DNA from: Welwitschia mirabilis
Lineage: Eukaryota; Gnetophyta; Gnetopsida; Welwitschiales
Direction of reading: 5' to 3'
DNA length: 45,866 nucleotides
Assembly (NCBI GenBank): GCA_051453625.1
Contig: JBOZIK010000001.1
Coordinates: forward strand, 174,344,795-174,390,660
A program made the position numbers and the translations under genes. Below, in pieces: positions 24,646 through 38,600 of the stretch (within the stretch, counting starts at the first letter, position 1; each line of letters opens with the position of its first letter). The notes under the pieces were generated by a model. That model saw only the letters and a program-made list of their open reading frames with translations. It was not told the origin of the DNA and made no database searches.

Positions 24646-25063
24646 TTGCAGCAAACTTTAAGAGATGGAGCCCTACACCCAATATATATAGTAATTTTAA
24701 ATAATTAATCCTTGTAAATGTTGTAGATAGATTCCCATATGCCTATGGTGAGGATTCAAGTTTATTGGCAAAGGAGATACATATTAAGAATATCACCACC
24801 TTACTAGCATTCACAAACCACCATTATCGTCTTTATTCTTGCAGCAGGCTTTAGAGATGAAACCCTAAACCCAATATGTATATTAATTTTAAATAATTAA
24901 TCATTATAAACATTTTAGTCAAATTGTCATATGCTTATGGTTAGGATTCAAGTTTACTGGCAAGGATATATAGATATATATATATATACACATGTATGTA
25001 TAGAGAGAGAGAATATCACTACCTTACTAGCATTCACAAACCACCATTATCGCCTTTATTCTT
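24646..25063 (+). repeat. tandem duplication, two units of about 193-225 bp
   Basis: Unit 1 starts TTGCAGCAAACTTTAAGAG (24646), unit 2 TTGCAGCAGGCTTTAGAG (24839). Both contain TTTTAAATAATTAATC, AGGATTCAAGTTTA, and CATTCACAAACCACCATTAT near their ends. Unit 2 is longer because of an inserted (TA)n then (GA)n microsatellite at about 24968-25012. Many point differences show the duplication is not recent. Confidence 0.9.
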
Positions 25064-26613
25064 ACATTGCATTACGTATTAAGAATAACCTAACCTAACA
25101 TTATTCACTGTAATGCCTATCTCATTATTTACCTTCTTTAATTGCCTTTTCACATTGGAGACATTTTTGCTTGTGATGATAAGATTTGCCAAACATTTTA
25201 GGATGTCACATATTTAATATTTTTCTCATCTTCTCATATGTACATATTGTAACGAACTTGAGAGTATTTTAAAGGTCTGCCTCTGTAGCCTCTTCACATC
25301 CTAGCTTAATATGTATCATGTGAAACCACCAGCATCTATTCTGGTTATTTGGTGCGTGGAAAAAGTAAAATTTTTATGGAACTTGGGAAGATGAATATCT
25401 TGGATTGAAATCTAAAAAAAAGTATGGTTTTCCTGAGTAGGATTTTCCTTGGAACTTGAGATCATGGATCAAGTATTTAAAGTATTTGAACGATAATTTG
25501 GACTCTTCTTATTTTCATGCACCCCTCTAATATACCTTTCAAGAATATTATAAATGTATTTTACAAAGTAGCTTTTGTATTTTGAAAACATCTTCCACGT
25601 TAACCCCTATTCTAGATTATACCAGAATCTTAGCAAAAATATTAAGCAAGCTGTTACGGGAGTATAGGACAGCCTTCCACAAAAACAATGTCATCAAATA
25701 ATTGAAGATCTCACACAAACGGAAAAATTAATAAATAAATTTTGAAGAGGTTGAGGATCTCATACAGATGGCCATAATTCAATTAAACTGGAATTACCAA
25801 ATAGGTTAAGCAATCAGAGACATTTTTAACAGGCCAATATTTTGCTGCTTAACATTATTGTTACTGAGCATCGTAAATTAAAGTACTCTGGGACGCTAGA
25901 TCATTTCAAATTGTACTACTCTTAAAGGCTTATAGACATTAGAAGGAAAGTCTCTGTCAAGAGACCTTCACTAACAGTAGGAATGGTTTTACAATGATAT
26001 CAAAGTAGACCCGTGAAATTATCATACAACAAAAGGGTACCAACTCTATTTAATTATGTTCACTGTGATTATTTTAAAAAAAAGAAAAAATCTGTTGAGA
26101 CCAATTTGAATGCATCAATCTATGCTCAGACACACTTTAAACATGTGTATCTATTTACAAGCCAATCAATAATGATTTTTCTCATGCATATAGAAGCAAA
26201 TAGATTAACAGGAATAAAGCTTATTTGATTATCCACGGACTCTTTCAGTCTTGTGTGACGAACGTTTTCCATGTAGAAAGAATTGCATTTTAGCTTACAA
26301 TAGTGTACACGCTGATGTAACTGTGAGTTCGTAAAATACACCTACTCTCAGAAAACGGGAATGTGGTTTTAAATGAATTGGGTAACTCGGAAATAAAATA
26401 ATTCCACTTATTCAGGCATACAAGAAAAAGGCATGCTAGGTAAGCTTCAAAGTCTTGTAAATTTAAGCCATACAGCAGCAACAATGATAAGAAAAATCAT
26501 GACATATGATCCTTGAATGGAGCAGATAGTCACATTCTTGCTATAAGAAAAAATCAACGATCACGGATGAATTGTTCACAAGCCAGATTAAGAAAGAGGG
26601 CATCCTGTTTCCA
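25064..26613. other. no gene seen; right part likely 3' UTR of the transporter
   Basis: No coding signal. The bases just below the stop codon (26613 downwards) should be the 3' untranslated region of the minus-strand transporter gene. I found no perfect AATAAA on the minus strand within about 500 bases, so the end of the transcript cannot be placed. Confidence 0.4.
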
Positions 26614-26676
26614 TTACAACCCCATTCTTCTGGCACATTGATCAGAAAGATTAGCAATCACACACCCTGCAAATAC
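26614..26676 (-). CDS. transporter exon 7 (last) with stop codon
   Basis: The acceptor reads CTACAG|GTATTTGC. It encodes [20 protein letters not shown] and the TAA at 26616-26614. This is the short cytosolic tail usual for the family. Confidence 0.92.
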   Translation of the reverse strand, partial: VFAGCVIANLSDQCARRMGL

Positions 26677-29600
26677 CTGTAGGTAAATAGCACAATAATT
26701 ACCCATGCATCTTCCTAAATTTGTACCCTTTTTTTAGTACTGTGTAATAACAGTTTTCAAGGTTTCACAATAAGAGCATACCTGAACTGAGCCAAGCACA
26801 TATATAGCAGAATAATGTCGCCTATGAATTAACATATCAGCTACCATGGCAAGAGGAATGGTCAGAGACATCCCCAACGTGGCGACAAGAGGGGTGGTCC
26901 ACACAACAGACAATGCCCTGCAAAAGGGAAAAACAATAGCCAGAAAAACTCCATTAGTTGTACAAAATGACATAGCTTAACAGAAGTCAAATTTTACTAT
27001 TGATAAGAATAAACGAAAAAATACAATTCATTGGTGGTATACCAGAAGTAATCTGATAGAACACTTCCGATGAATCCATTTGCGATAACTACTTCATCCA
27101 GCTTCGCAGACTTAGGGATGCTAAATTTAGGTTCAATACCAAGGGCAGATAGCGGCCATACTACAAGAATTTGAATCTTTTTAATTAAAGTTAGGCATGG
27201 GGTTATAGAAATAAGAATATATAACTTAAAATATAATCTTAGCTTCTTAACAAATGCAATCACTAACATTTTATATAAAGCACCACAGCANNNNNNNNNN
27301 ACCTTAAGAAAACTCAGTGGGTTTTCTTGTTATAAAACAAAAAATACCATGCACTATTTAAAAAATGTAATTTATATAATTATAAAAGAATAAATGAAAA
27401 AAGGGCAATGCAAAAAATCTCAGGATGTCACAATAAACTAGCAAAAAATGCAATTTATATAATTATAAAAGAATAAATGAAAAAAAGGGAGAATCAAAAG
27501 AGTTTAAGTGTAGCATAATAAAGTAGCAAAATAATAAAAATNNNNNNNNNNNNNNNNNNNNNNNNNNNNNNNNNNNNNNNNNNNNNNNNNNNNNNNNNNN
27601 NNNNNNNNNNNNNNNNNNNNNNNNNNNNNNNNNNNNNNNNNTAGGGATGCTAAATTTAGGTTCAATACCAAGGGCAGATAGCGGCCATACTACAACAATT
27701 TGAATCTTTTTAATTAAAGTTGGGCATGGGATTATAGAAATAAGAATACATAACTTAAAATATAAATCTTAGCTTGTTAACAAATGCAATCATTAACATT
27801 TTATATAAAGCACCACAACAACTTCATGAAACATGACAGTTATCTCATCGTTAGAACAAGTAATTTAACATGAATTTTCATTCTAGAAGTCACCAATTGA
27901 TGGATATTGGTACATCTCTGGAAGTCTTGTTTTTAAGGTTTTGCAAATCAAACTTGTTACGGAACCTTAAGAAAACTCAGTTGGTTTTATTGTTATAAAA
28001 CAAAAAATACAATGCACTATTTGAAAAATGTAATTTATATAATTATAAAAGAATAAATAAGAAAAGGGCAATGCAAAAAATCTAAGGACGGCATAATAAA
28101 CTAGTAAGAAATGCAGTTTATATAATTATAAAAGAGTAAATGAAAAAAAGGGAAAATGAAAAGAGTAAGAATAGCATAATAAAGTAGCAAAACAATAAGA
28201 ATTGTCTCGGATACACTTCCTAAAAACTCTAAACTCCGGAGTCGTCTGAGGATGTATTACAACCTTTATTAGATTAAAAATGTATGAGGCATATCAGGAG
28301 GCCATAGAAGCGTGTGGTTGTTGCATAAAAAATAAATGTATGCTATATCCATTTCAGCATTTATTGTTTGTTATTAGTAATCTTTATTAAAATACATTAT
28401 TTCAAGTACTTTATAAATGTGCCAAGTGTGGAAATTTTCCTTTTAAATTAAACCACATGCCTTAGAATGAGAAACCACATGGATATAACTATAGGCAGCA
28501 TAAACACTGCAAGCAGCAGCTATGGTCCCCAACCATGATCTTGATTGCAAATCTAAAGCACAGACATCGCTCTCAAACCTACTATAAGACATCCTTCGTG
28601 ACAACACTTGCCTCAAAATACCTCCCAAAACATCAAGACAACAATTAGGTTCATCCACTCAATATGAGACATATGCCATAAAATCCACATGAACATGTCA
28701 AAATCTTGGTTGTGTGTAGCTTGGTTTGGATGTTTGGTTATATTTTCTCATCTTGATGGGCATATCAAGCGTCCTTTAGAAAAGCAAATAAATAATTAAT
28801 TTCTTTAAAAAATGGATTGCCTGACCAGATAAGTTTGATTTTTATAAGGTTCAACGTTCTATTTTCCAAATTTGATATTTGAACATAAAAATAAGCATGC
28901 TTTTACAAATTCCAAGTTTAGGGGTTGGCCACTCTCATGGGCCAAATGATCAAATTTTGTGTTGCAGCCAACAGTAGTAGATCAGGTTCTCTCAGCTTTA
29001 GAAAGATAGGTCATTTGTTGAAATTGGCTAAGATATGAAGTTATGCCCCAATCAGTTGAGGCATCCTTTTATATAATTTTCAAAAAGAAATGCTGTAGTA
29101 AGTGTTACCTCTAGAATGTTGTAAAGGCTTAATTTAGATTTCTAAGTTCAAAATAGCCTTTCCCAGTGGCGTATAGGTTGGAGGGTGACACAGGCATTTG
29201 TGCCTCACACTCATAATTGAGTTTTCTCTGTTGGAAGCTAGTTCTCCCTTCAAGTCTAATGTATGGAAGATCTATGTGTTGGGCTTAAACTTTAGTTAAG
29301 TTAAATTTAATTATGACTCCAATCTTGTTACTATAAAAGACATAGTTTTACTTCCCAGTATCTCTCCCTGTTTCTATTGTAATTGTTGCTTTTGGGGCTT
29401 CCATTTTGTCAATTCTACATCAAGCATGTTATTCAGTGTAACAAATCAATCCTAGAAAGCGTTTCTAGACCGGTTATGTGAATATTAAAAAACAATAAGA
29501 CTCAATTTGGAAAAGTTATATGTACCACTGGGATGCTTATGGAAGAGACAAAAGATTTTTGTATGATTTCCCCCATTACAGAGAAAAATTGACATGGCCT

Positions 29601-32600
29601 TTGCATAGCAATGAAACAATCCAGAGCAATTAATGTTAAAGAAACAATAGAATCCAAAGTAGCTCTAGTTTATGGTTAGATGAATGAACCACGAAGAGCT
29701 TGCATGCGAGTTGGTTTAATTATCCTAGCTATAAGCAAAAGGACTGCACCCAATGTGGGAGTTAACCAAATATTATGCCACACAAGTAGACAACCACCAT
29801 GAACCATCGATGTTTGTTTTCATAAAGGCAGTCCTCCCTATTAAGAGAATTCGTGGTAAGCCAATCTGTCGTAAGGCTCTGTGCTCTCCATTGAATTAAA
29901 GTAGGTGCTCCACCATTTGTGTGGGCATGTTATACCTCAATATTGTAGCATTTGTACTCAGTGCTTGCTCCGAGGCAATGTATCTACCCCTTCTGACCCC
30001 CTCTGAATAAGAAAATGTCACCTTGTGCCGCTCAACACCAGTATCTTGTAATAAACAGTTGGCTTGGGGCACACTTTATCTACCCCTTCTCACCCTACCC
30101 CTCAACATTCATGTGCTTCAGCTTTATAGTCTTCGCATGCCCGCTTAGAGGGCTTGGATCAAGTTCCTGCGCATTGACCTACCTATGGGAAGCTTGTCAA
30201 TATTTATCCTCCTAGACACAGATCCTGTACATAACAGACTTTAGAGAGTAAAATGTGACTAAAGGAGGAGGCAAACATGAGAGCAAGCAAGATTCTTGCC
30301 CAGTTTTAATTTGCACAGACCTTACCTTTACATGTTTTTGCCAGTCCTATGTTTTAGCAAGGATTTTATTCCATCCCTCACATTTACTGAAATGAGGAAA
30401 TCCATGCCTTAGGACATCACAAAAGATATTGCATACATGATGGGAGAGCATAACAAGGCATGGTAAGAATATGGTTATAGCATTCTGTGTGACGGCTGCT
30501 CAGAGAAAAGAGAGAGATCCCTTACAAGTTTTATGGTTGCCTCTGTTGAAGAAACAATATTCCTTACGTTTGTTAGTGTCTTATGGAATGTAAGGAATAA
30601 GACATTTTTGTATCAAGAGATCAAGAAGGTTATTGATGAGTTGGCAACAAAAACCATGGTCCCATCCTGAGTTTTATATTTTGTTACCTAAATGCTATGA
30701 AATGTGAATTTGTTTTCTTCTTATTAGTATGAGGAAGATAAACTGAATGGTATAACCCTAACAATGGTATTTCCTTTCTCAATACATTTGTAGGTCCCCA
30801 TAGGTAAGAGAGCTTCGTACCCGCTTGCAAAGAGCATGTTAATGCAACATTAACCCCATAGGCTTTAGGCATCTTGTAGTGCACATTGTATTAGCCTTCT
30901 TTTAGAAGACATTCACAATATTCCATGGGCTCTTCAAATATCTTTCTTAGTTTCTTTGTTTTTCTTGTTGACTTGTTTTCACTAATTTAATCATAAATTT
31001 TATACTTCGCAACATTAATTATCCATATTAGTTAGGACATATTATTTGACATGTCTCTAGGTGGTTAAAAAAGGCCAATCGTTCTGGTAATCTTAGTCAT
31101 CCCTTCTGCCAACATTCCAGTCAAGGATAGATACTTAGACCATGCATATTATTGTTTTAAGGTGGAAGGATCAGCTGCACATTAATTTACATGCAGTTGC
31201 ACACATTTTAGATCCAAAATATGTGGTGAACATGATGATGAATCAGAATTGCATAGGATTTTAAAAAAGCCACACTTATGGAGACCTAGAACTGAAAAGA
31301 TCATCTAACATACTCTATATCCATGTCTATGATGTCTTCTATAGCCTTATATTTGATAGTTGCCAAGGTTAAATTCAAAATAACAAAGATGAGAACCACC
31401 CACACTTCTCATAGTTCAACTTTTGAATAGGAGAGGGTTGGCACGCATCCTGTTAATGGCCCCCTTGGCCTTTCTGCTGTATGTTGCCTGATTAGCTCCA
31501 AAGGGACTTTGTCCCCATATGTTGCTGGAATCACCAGTACTTACCTTATGGCTACTGTTTCTACAGTCATGAGACCTCCCAGTTCCATAAAACAAGTCCA
31601 AGACAACAGATGTGAGACCTCCTAGTATCATACAACAAGTCTGAGAGAACACACTAAAGGGTCTTCCCATAGTATTGCAGAACCCTTATATCAAGAACAA
31701 TTGAATTATTTCAATAATTCTAAAATGTGTAGGATGGAAGTGTGCTTGATGCCATGATTAAAGTTGGAAAGGCTTTTGAGTCAGACATGTTGAGGACAAA
31801 GACATGTCTAAAATTTAAGAGCCATGTGATGGAAGATGCACAATACACTAAGTTGCCAGCTAATTTTACTTTTACAATTTAAAATTTGGGCCACAAAGAA
31901 ACACAACAGTGGTTAAGCTAGGGGCAAAGTCTACCAACATTCAAGATGACCAAGGCTTTGACGCACAACAATCTTCAAATGGGGTGACTTTTGATTTAGG
32001 TGATTCATTACTTGCTGGACGGCACCCAAGTCTATTCCAGCTCCTGCAGCCCAGAGAGAAACAGTAAACTAGTTTCTCCAGGGGCAGAGTCTACCTCTCT
32101 CCAAGGTGGGCCTGGCTTTGATGAGTAACAATCTTCACCTGGGAGTGATTGTTTTGATTTAGATGATTCATATCTTCGCACTTGTGGATAGTGTGAGGAT
32201 AATATCAATAATCAAGACCACACACATGATCCTTTCTTTGGCATGGAGGAGCTGGGTGTTGTTGCACTCACAAGGACTGATGTATAGATGAGAGATTAGC
32301 CCCAGGCTACTTCAGTAAATCTTCCTCCGTTTCCATTACCCTCATATGGAGACTCTGTAACAAGGACATAACAGAGTCAACATCAAAGGAGTTGATGCCT
32401 TCAAGCAAGACTCCCACACCAAGGAAGGGGATCTCCTAGTAGCCCAAAGGACCTCGGAGATTTGGGGCCTCTTAATTAGTTCGTCATCGCCTTATTGCAG
32501 TAGTGAGCATTTTGTGAGATTGCTATACACATTTATGATTATGTACCATAGTATAGATGGAAACATGAGTATGTGCTACAATATTAATGGAAACGGACTT

Positions 32601-35600
32601 CTGTTTGCATTTTGCCTTTCTATCTGATGTGTGAAGAAAAACTTAGTTTTATCTTGGACCATGTATTATCCTTTTGTTATGTTTTAATGTTGTAACTATG
32701 AGCTAAAGCTTATAGCTATCTTAATTGCCTTTCATCTGAGTTGAAACAATGTAGTCTGTCCTATAACACAAGATAATCTCATTTCGATTGGATGTAGAAA
32801 AGCAAAATCCTATAGGAATTGCACGTGAGTTTTCTGAAGAAGCTCAAGCATCAGCAACAAGGATAATCATAGTCTCAAGGACAGTCGCATTGCAAGAGCA
32901 AAAGCAGAGGCAAATCAGTTTCACTAAGGGAAGTCATGTGTTAGTATTGCAAAAAGAAGGGCTATCTGCAAAACAACTGTTATGCGCTGAGAAACAAGCA
33001 GAAGGGAAGGAATCTTAATACCCAACAATAGGAGCCGTCAAGACAAGGAAATAACTCTGATGGACAAGTTGTATTAATTGCCAGAGATGAGGTTGTAAAT
33101 GTCTCCATGCATTCTGCTCCTGACATCTGGATTTTGGATATAGGTGCCTCCTTCCCTATTTGTCCCTACAAACAAGATTTCTCTGATTACAGACCTGCTA
33201 CTGAAGGAAAAGGTTTTTTCCAACTGATGAGAGTTTGCAACGTGCAGGGAATTGGTTTTATAGTTCTGAAGCAGAATAATGGTAACACTGTTATTGCAAG
33301 AAGTGTAGGCCCTGTTGTTGGTGTTTCAAAGGATTTGATTTTCTCAAACTAGTTTGATGACTTTGGCTGTAAAATAACTCATGAGGATGGACGCTGGAAA
33401 ATAAGGAAAGCAGCTTTGATGCTAATGCATCAAAGGCACAGGGAACATTGCATCTTCTTATGCATGTTGTTTCAGAATATGACACTGCCCTATGGCACCA
33501 GAGACTAAGTCACCTTTGCAAGAAAAGCATGAAGGTACTTGCTGCCAGCAACCTACAGCCTAAGTTTTCTTTCATTTCTTTAGATTTCTGTCATGATTGT
33601 GTTCGTGGTAAAAACAGACGTGTGGCATTTAAAATACTTGATGTAAATAAGAAGCATGGAAAACTTGATGTTATCTATTCTAATGTGGTTACTCCTACAT
33701 TTGTTACTTCTTTGGGTGATGCATCTTATTTGATTACTTTCATTGATAATTACAGCAGAAAAACATGGCGTTATCCCATGCATTTTGAACATCAGGAATT
33801 AACAAAGTTTAGATAATTTAAAACTAAAATAGGAAATGAAGCTGGCTGTAGATTAAGAGTTTAATTACTAACAACTTAAGTGAATATACCTCTAATGAGT
33901 TTTCTGAATTCTACAAGCAAGCAGGAACAAAACACCACCAGATATACCCCCCAAGTAATGGTTTTGCAGAAGGATATAATAAAACAGTTTTAGAAAGCGT
34001 GAAATCTATCTTGGCTTCATCTGGTGTACTAAAAATTTCTTGGACAGAAGCTGATAGTTACTTGAGAAATTGTTTTCCACATTCAGCTTCGGATGGTGGA
34101 ATAAAGAACTGGTTCAGAGGGAGATCTTTGTCCTTATCCCACTTATGTGTGGTTGATTGTAAAGCATATAATCATTTCCAAAATACAAGAAAATTGGAAA
34201 AACATGGCAGAAAGTGTGTCTTCCTTGACTTTAAAGATACCATTCTGGTTACAGGATAGGGGATCCTCTGGCATGGAAAAATTCTAGATCACACACTGTT
34301 GTTTTTAGGGAAAATATGATGTTTATAGGTCACAGAAGAAACGTCAGAACAAGGGAAGTTCGATTTTTGCACCCTGCATAAGCCTAAACAGGTAGATGAT
34401 GCAAGAATCATGTGGATGCAAACATTTGGCTTGAGCAAAACCAGCCAGAAACAGACGGCTCAAGTTTAGAATATGATTTAGATGATGATGGATCAAAAAC
34501 ACCTGCTCATTGGGTACATGGGTCTACCAGATCTATCAAACCACCTCAAAGGTATTCTCCCTCTTTACATTATGCGCTGTTTGCAAATAGAGGAGAACAT
34601 TAAACTTTTGCAGAAGTTATTTCTTCTTCAACTTCACATAAATGGAAAGCTGCAATAGAAGAAGAAATAAAATCTACATGGGTCTATGTTCTCAAAAATG
34701 AAGTAGATGGTAGACTACAAAATAGAACTAGGCTGGTTATCAAAGGCTTCAAGCAGAAACCAAGTACTGATTTTACTAAAATCTTTTCACTTGTTGTAAA
34801 GCATACATCAATTCATATTCAACACATGGTTGCATGTTTGGATTTGTAGTTGAAACTATTAGTTATTAAGACTGTTTTTGCATGGAGATCTGGAAGAGAC
34901 GTACATGGAGGTGTCCAAAGCAATTAATGTTGAAAAAGGGGATGTGGTTCGTGAAGAAGCCCCTTTATGGCTTAAAACAAGCCCATTGTCAATAATACAA
35001 GACACTTGATGAATTTATGCAGAAACAAGGATACTCCAAATGTGATTATGTTCATTGTGCACATATCCATACAAATGTTTAAAATAAAATTATCATTTTC
35101 ATGCTTTATATTAATGATGTGTTAGTTGCTGGTAATGACATGAAGGAAATAGAAGGGCTGAACCATGAAATGTCTGAGACATTTTCCACTAAAGAACTTA
35201 GACCAGCAAAGCAAATGCATCGAGGACCGAAATAAGTTGTGTTGCAAGTTGTGGTTGAGCAACTCTGAATATATCAGTGAAATTTTGAAACATTTTAACG
35301 TGATTGATTGCATACATGTTTGTACTCCTTTAGGTGCACATTTTCATTTGACAAATGATGATTGTCTAGTTTCAAAAGAGGACAAGTGTAACATAAACAA
35401 TATGGCCCATGTAATTAGAATTGTGTCATATCTTGTAAGCAATCCTTGCAAGAAGCATTAGGAAGTTGTTAAATGCATACTTTGCTGTTTGAAGGGAACT
35501 GAGCATTTGAGTCTGTGTTTTGGTAGTTCTAACCGACATGATACATAATATGTAGATGCTAGTGATTGCTATTTGCACGGACCCTAGGGGCCCTAGGGAA

Positions 35601-38600
35601 TCTTCTAATGTATATGTTTTTACTCTTGGTGTTGGAGTTGCAAGTTGGATGTCTCATTCACAGTCGGACACAGCTCTTTCTGTCAGAGCAACGGAATATG
35701 TTGCTTTGACACTAGCTGCAAGGGAGATAGTATGGCTGGATGGTTTGTTACGTTGGGTTGGACATGGTCAATCCAAGTTTGTTATCCATTTTCATGATTA
35801 GCACACTTGAAGAATATTGTATATCAAGCTAGGACAAAACATGTGATGTGAAATGTCATTTAATAAGACAGGTAATTGAAAAGAAGACATTGGATGTCAA
35901 AAAGATTGATACAGAGGCTAATCTTTGAGATTTCTTGACCAAGGTTGAAGCTAGTGCAAAGTGGAAGTCACATTGTGATGAAGTGGTCTAAGGATGTGAC
36001 CTGAAGTTTTGGAAACACGTCTCTCTTTGAGGTTCTAATGGAGTCTGAAATTCGTCTTCAAGTGCAAAAGTGTTATGCATGAAGACAAATTTATCAAATC
36101 TTAGCCCATGTATACAACTTCTGTTGTGTCTTAATGGTGTACCATGTTGTAAATGGTTGTTTTATCAAACCATTTTGAAGGAGGGGTCCTTTGAAAACAT
36201 GATGAATTCTATAAAACAAAAATGGAGGCTTCATAGCTCTAGCGAGGTTTTAGGGTTTTGGGATTTGGGAATCTACTTAAACACTTGTAGCATTTGAAGG
36301 TAATTTTGGAGGTGACAGCATTACTTGAAAGGTACTCTGTGTGTGCTTGAGCAACCTTATACTGTTTTGATTTCTGGAGTAAACATAAAGCCCTGCCTCT
36401 TTCCCATCGTTTTTCCTTGCATTGGGGTTTTCCACATAAACTGTTGTGTCTCTTTGTGTTTCTCTGTTTTTATTTGTTTTTTTTTCAGTTGAAATTGTAA
36501 CATTCGGGCTTGTGATAAGTAGATATGGAAACCATTCATCTCGTCTTTGAACGTGGTTACATTTGCAGCATATACTGCATTCTCATTTACAAAATTTCTA
36601 CACCATGCTTTTAAAATCCAGAATGGAATGACAATTACAGTGATCGAAATTTGCAATTCTAGGGACGAAAAAAATACTTTAGATTGCCTCAAAATCACAA
36701 TTCTCTAGGTACTGTGATTCTGGAGACCGAAATTGCGATTCTGGCAATACCTGGAATTCTGCAATTCTAGCAATTTTGAATCTTCTGGCACAAAACAATC
36801 CACTAAACTAGAAAATCCACTTTTTTTCTCACTTTTTCAACAACCGATGCCACATTGCTTTGTTTTCTTAGTGACCTGGACGCATATAATTTCAACATTG
36901 AGAGTTCTATTTCATTGAATCTACACTGTTTCCAGTTTTTTTCTGTGATTCTTGACATGGATGCTCGTTATAGCTGTATTATAGTTACAGATTTTTTAAT
37001 ATTTTGTTCTGAACTTTAAAAATTGTATGCAGTGGTACTTACTACTTTAAATTGTTTAGTATACTTCAAAAACTATAGTTGATAATTGATGCTTATTAGT
37101 CTCATAATTAATAACAATACTTTTATATTGTTTCTGGACTTACTTATCGTTCAAAATTCAATATCTATCAAAATCCACCTGAAAAATATTATGTTTTATT
37201 ATAATTTTAGATTTTCTATAGTCCACAGTTCCATGCAATTCCGGGTTGTGATTCCAGCGATTCCTGTGATTTGGATCTTTTAACCCAAAAAACACTTCTG
37301 CCGCAATTCTGCATTTTAAAAGTATGTTCTATACACTATTACACAGGAACAATTATTGCACACACTGGTCTTAGCTTCATGATATGCAAATGTTCATAAA
37401 TGTTGCCTTGTTATGACATTTTAACTCAAATACATGTGAAAATGCAATACGAATGTTTGCTAATACATATAAAATAAAAATTGCAAAAACTATCTAATAA
37501 CTGAAGTTTTTGAATGCCAATTAATTTTCCCAACTAATTTGGCAACTACTCTCCAACCAGCCAGGAAGGACTAATTTTTTGGGTCATTGAGTAATATTAA
37601 TTGGCAACTAATTAAAGAAGACTTCCATCAGTTCAAAAACACACTAGAGATCTTTCAAATTTTGCGTAGTGATTTCAATGAGATGAAACTACCTAACGTT
37701 GATGATGCCAAAGAATTGTTGCAAAATTGTTAAATTGTAAAGGACGTGTTTGTTTTGATGCCAAAACTGAAATGGTGAAGCTAGCCAATTAGAGAAGGTT
37801 GTCCAAATCTAACAACCTTAAACCAATGTAGAGGTATCTTGTCAAACCAATGGCCAGGAGGATCGTTCTGAGAGCCAAAACCATCACAACTTCATTAACA
37901 GATCTATAACTGATTCATCAAGCTCTCCATAGTGCAACTCCAGTTTTGTTTGTCAACATTACTCGTAAAGATTTAAAGAGTTGCGTTGAAAATTTCTAAG
38001 CTGCAAACATGAATAAAGGGTTTATTCTTGTAGCTAAGCGTGCTTCCAATTGATGGTTCAGCAACAGCAGACAATAGGAGGAAAATAAGCAATAGACAAA
38101 ATGAGGAAGGTAAACTTGTTCCAGGCCATCTGCTGCCCAAAGATACTTAACAGATATAAATGAAAAAGCAAGAACAAAAGCAAGGCAACCATTTGTTTCC
38201 TAGAATCCTAGAGAAGCAAAGAAACCAAAAAGAGGTGGGGGAAAAACGAGCAGTAACCAAAGGATCCCAACAGTCCCAAAACCACAACTAGAAATGAAGT
38301 AAGAACGTATATAAAGTGACAAAGCAATTTTCAATTTACAAAGAGTCAAAAACTGGAGAACCACAGGTCCCTGAAATGAATAGGACGAAAAGTTCCCAAT
38401 GATAACCTATTCAATCAGTCCATAAAGTTCCATGTACAAAAATTTTTACCATTCTTCTTATTCTAATTTAATACTATTTCAACTTTAGAAGTTACTCATG
38501 AGATCCTTTACCATTATTCCTTTATCATCAATCCCACACTTCACATTTTAGTTCCACCAAATACTACAAGGAAATAGTTGAACACTTTCCTAAGTAATAG

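Noticed and set aside
24850-24875. Telomere-like AAACCCTAAACCC
   Set aside because: Only about two units, inside a tandem duplication; no array.
30552-30596. Inverted repeat ATTCCTTAC...GTAAGGAAT as a terminator or hairpin RNA
   Set aside because: Nine-base stem lying within the hAT coding relic; expected by chance at this scale and no other support.
31416-31670. Minus-strand open frame of 84 codons
   Set aside because: No similarity to a known family and it overlaps a 43-bp tandem repeat; treated as chance.
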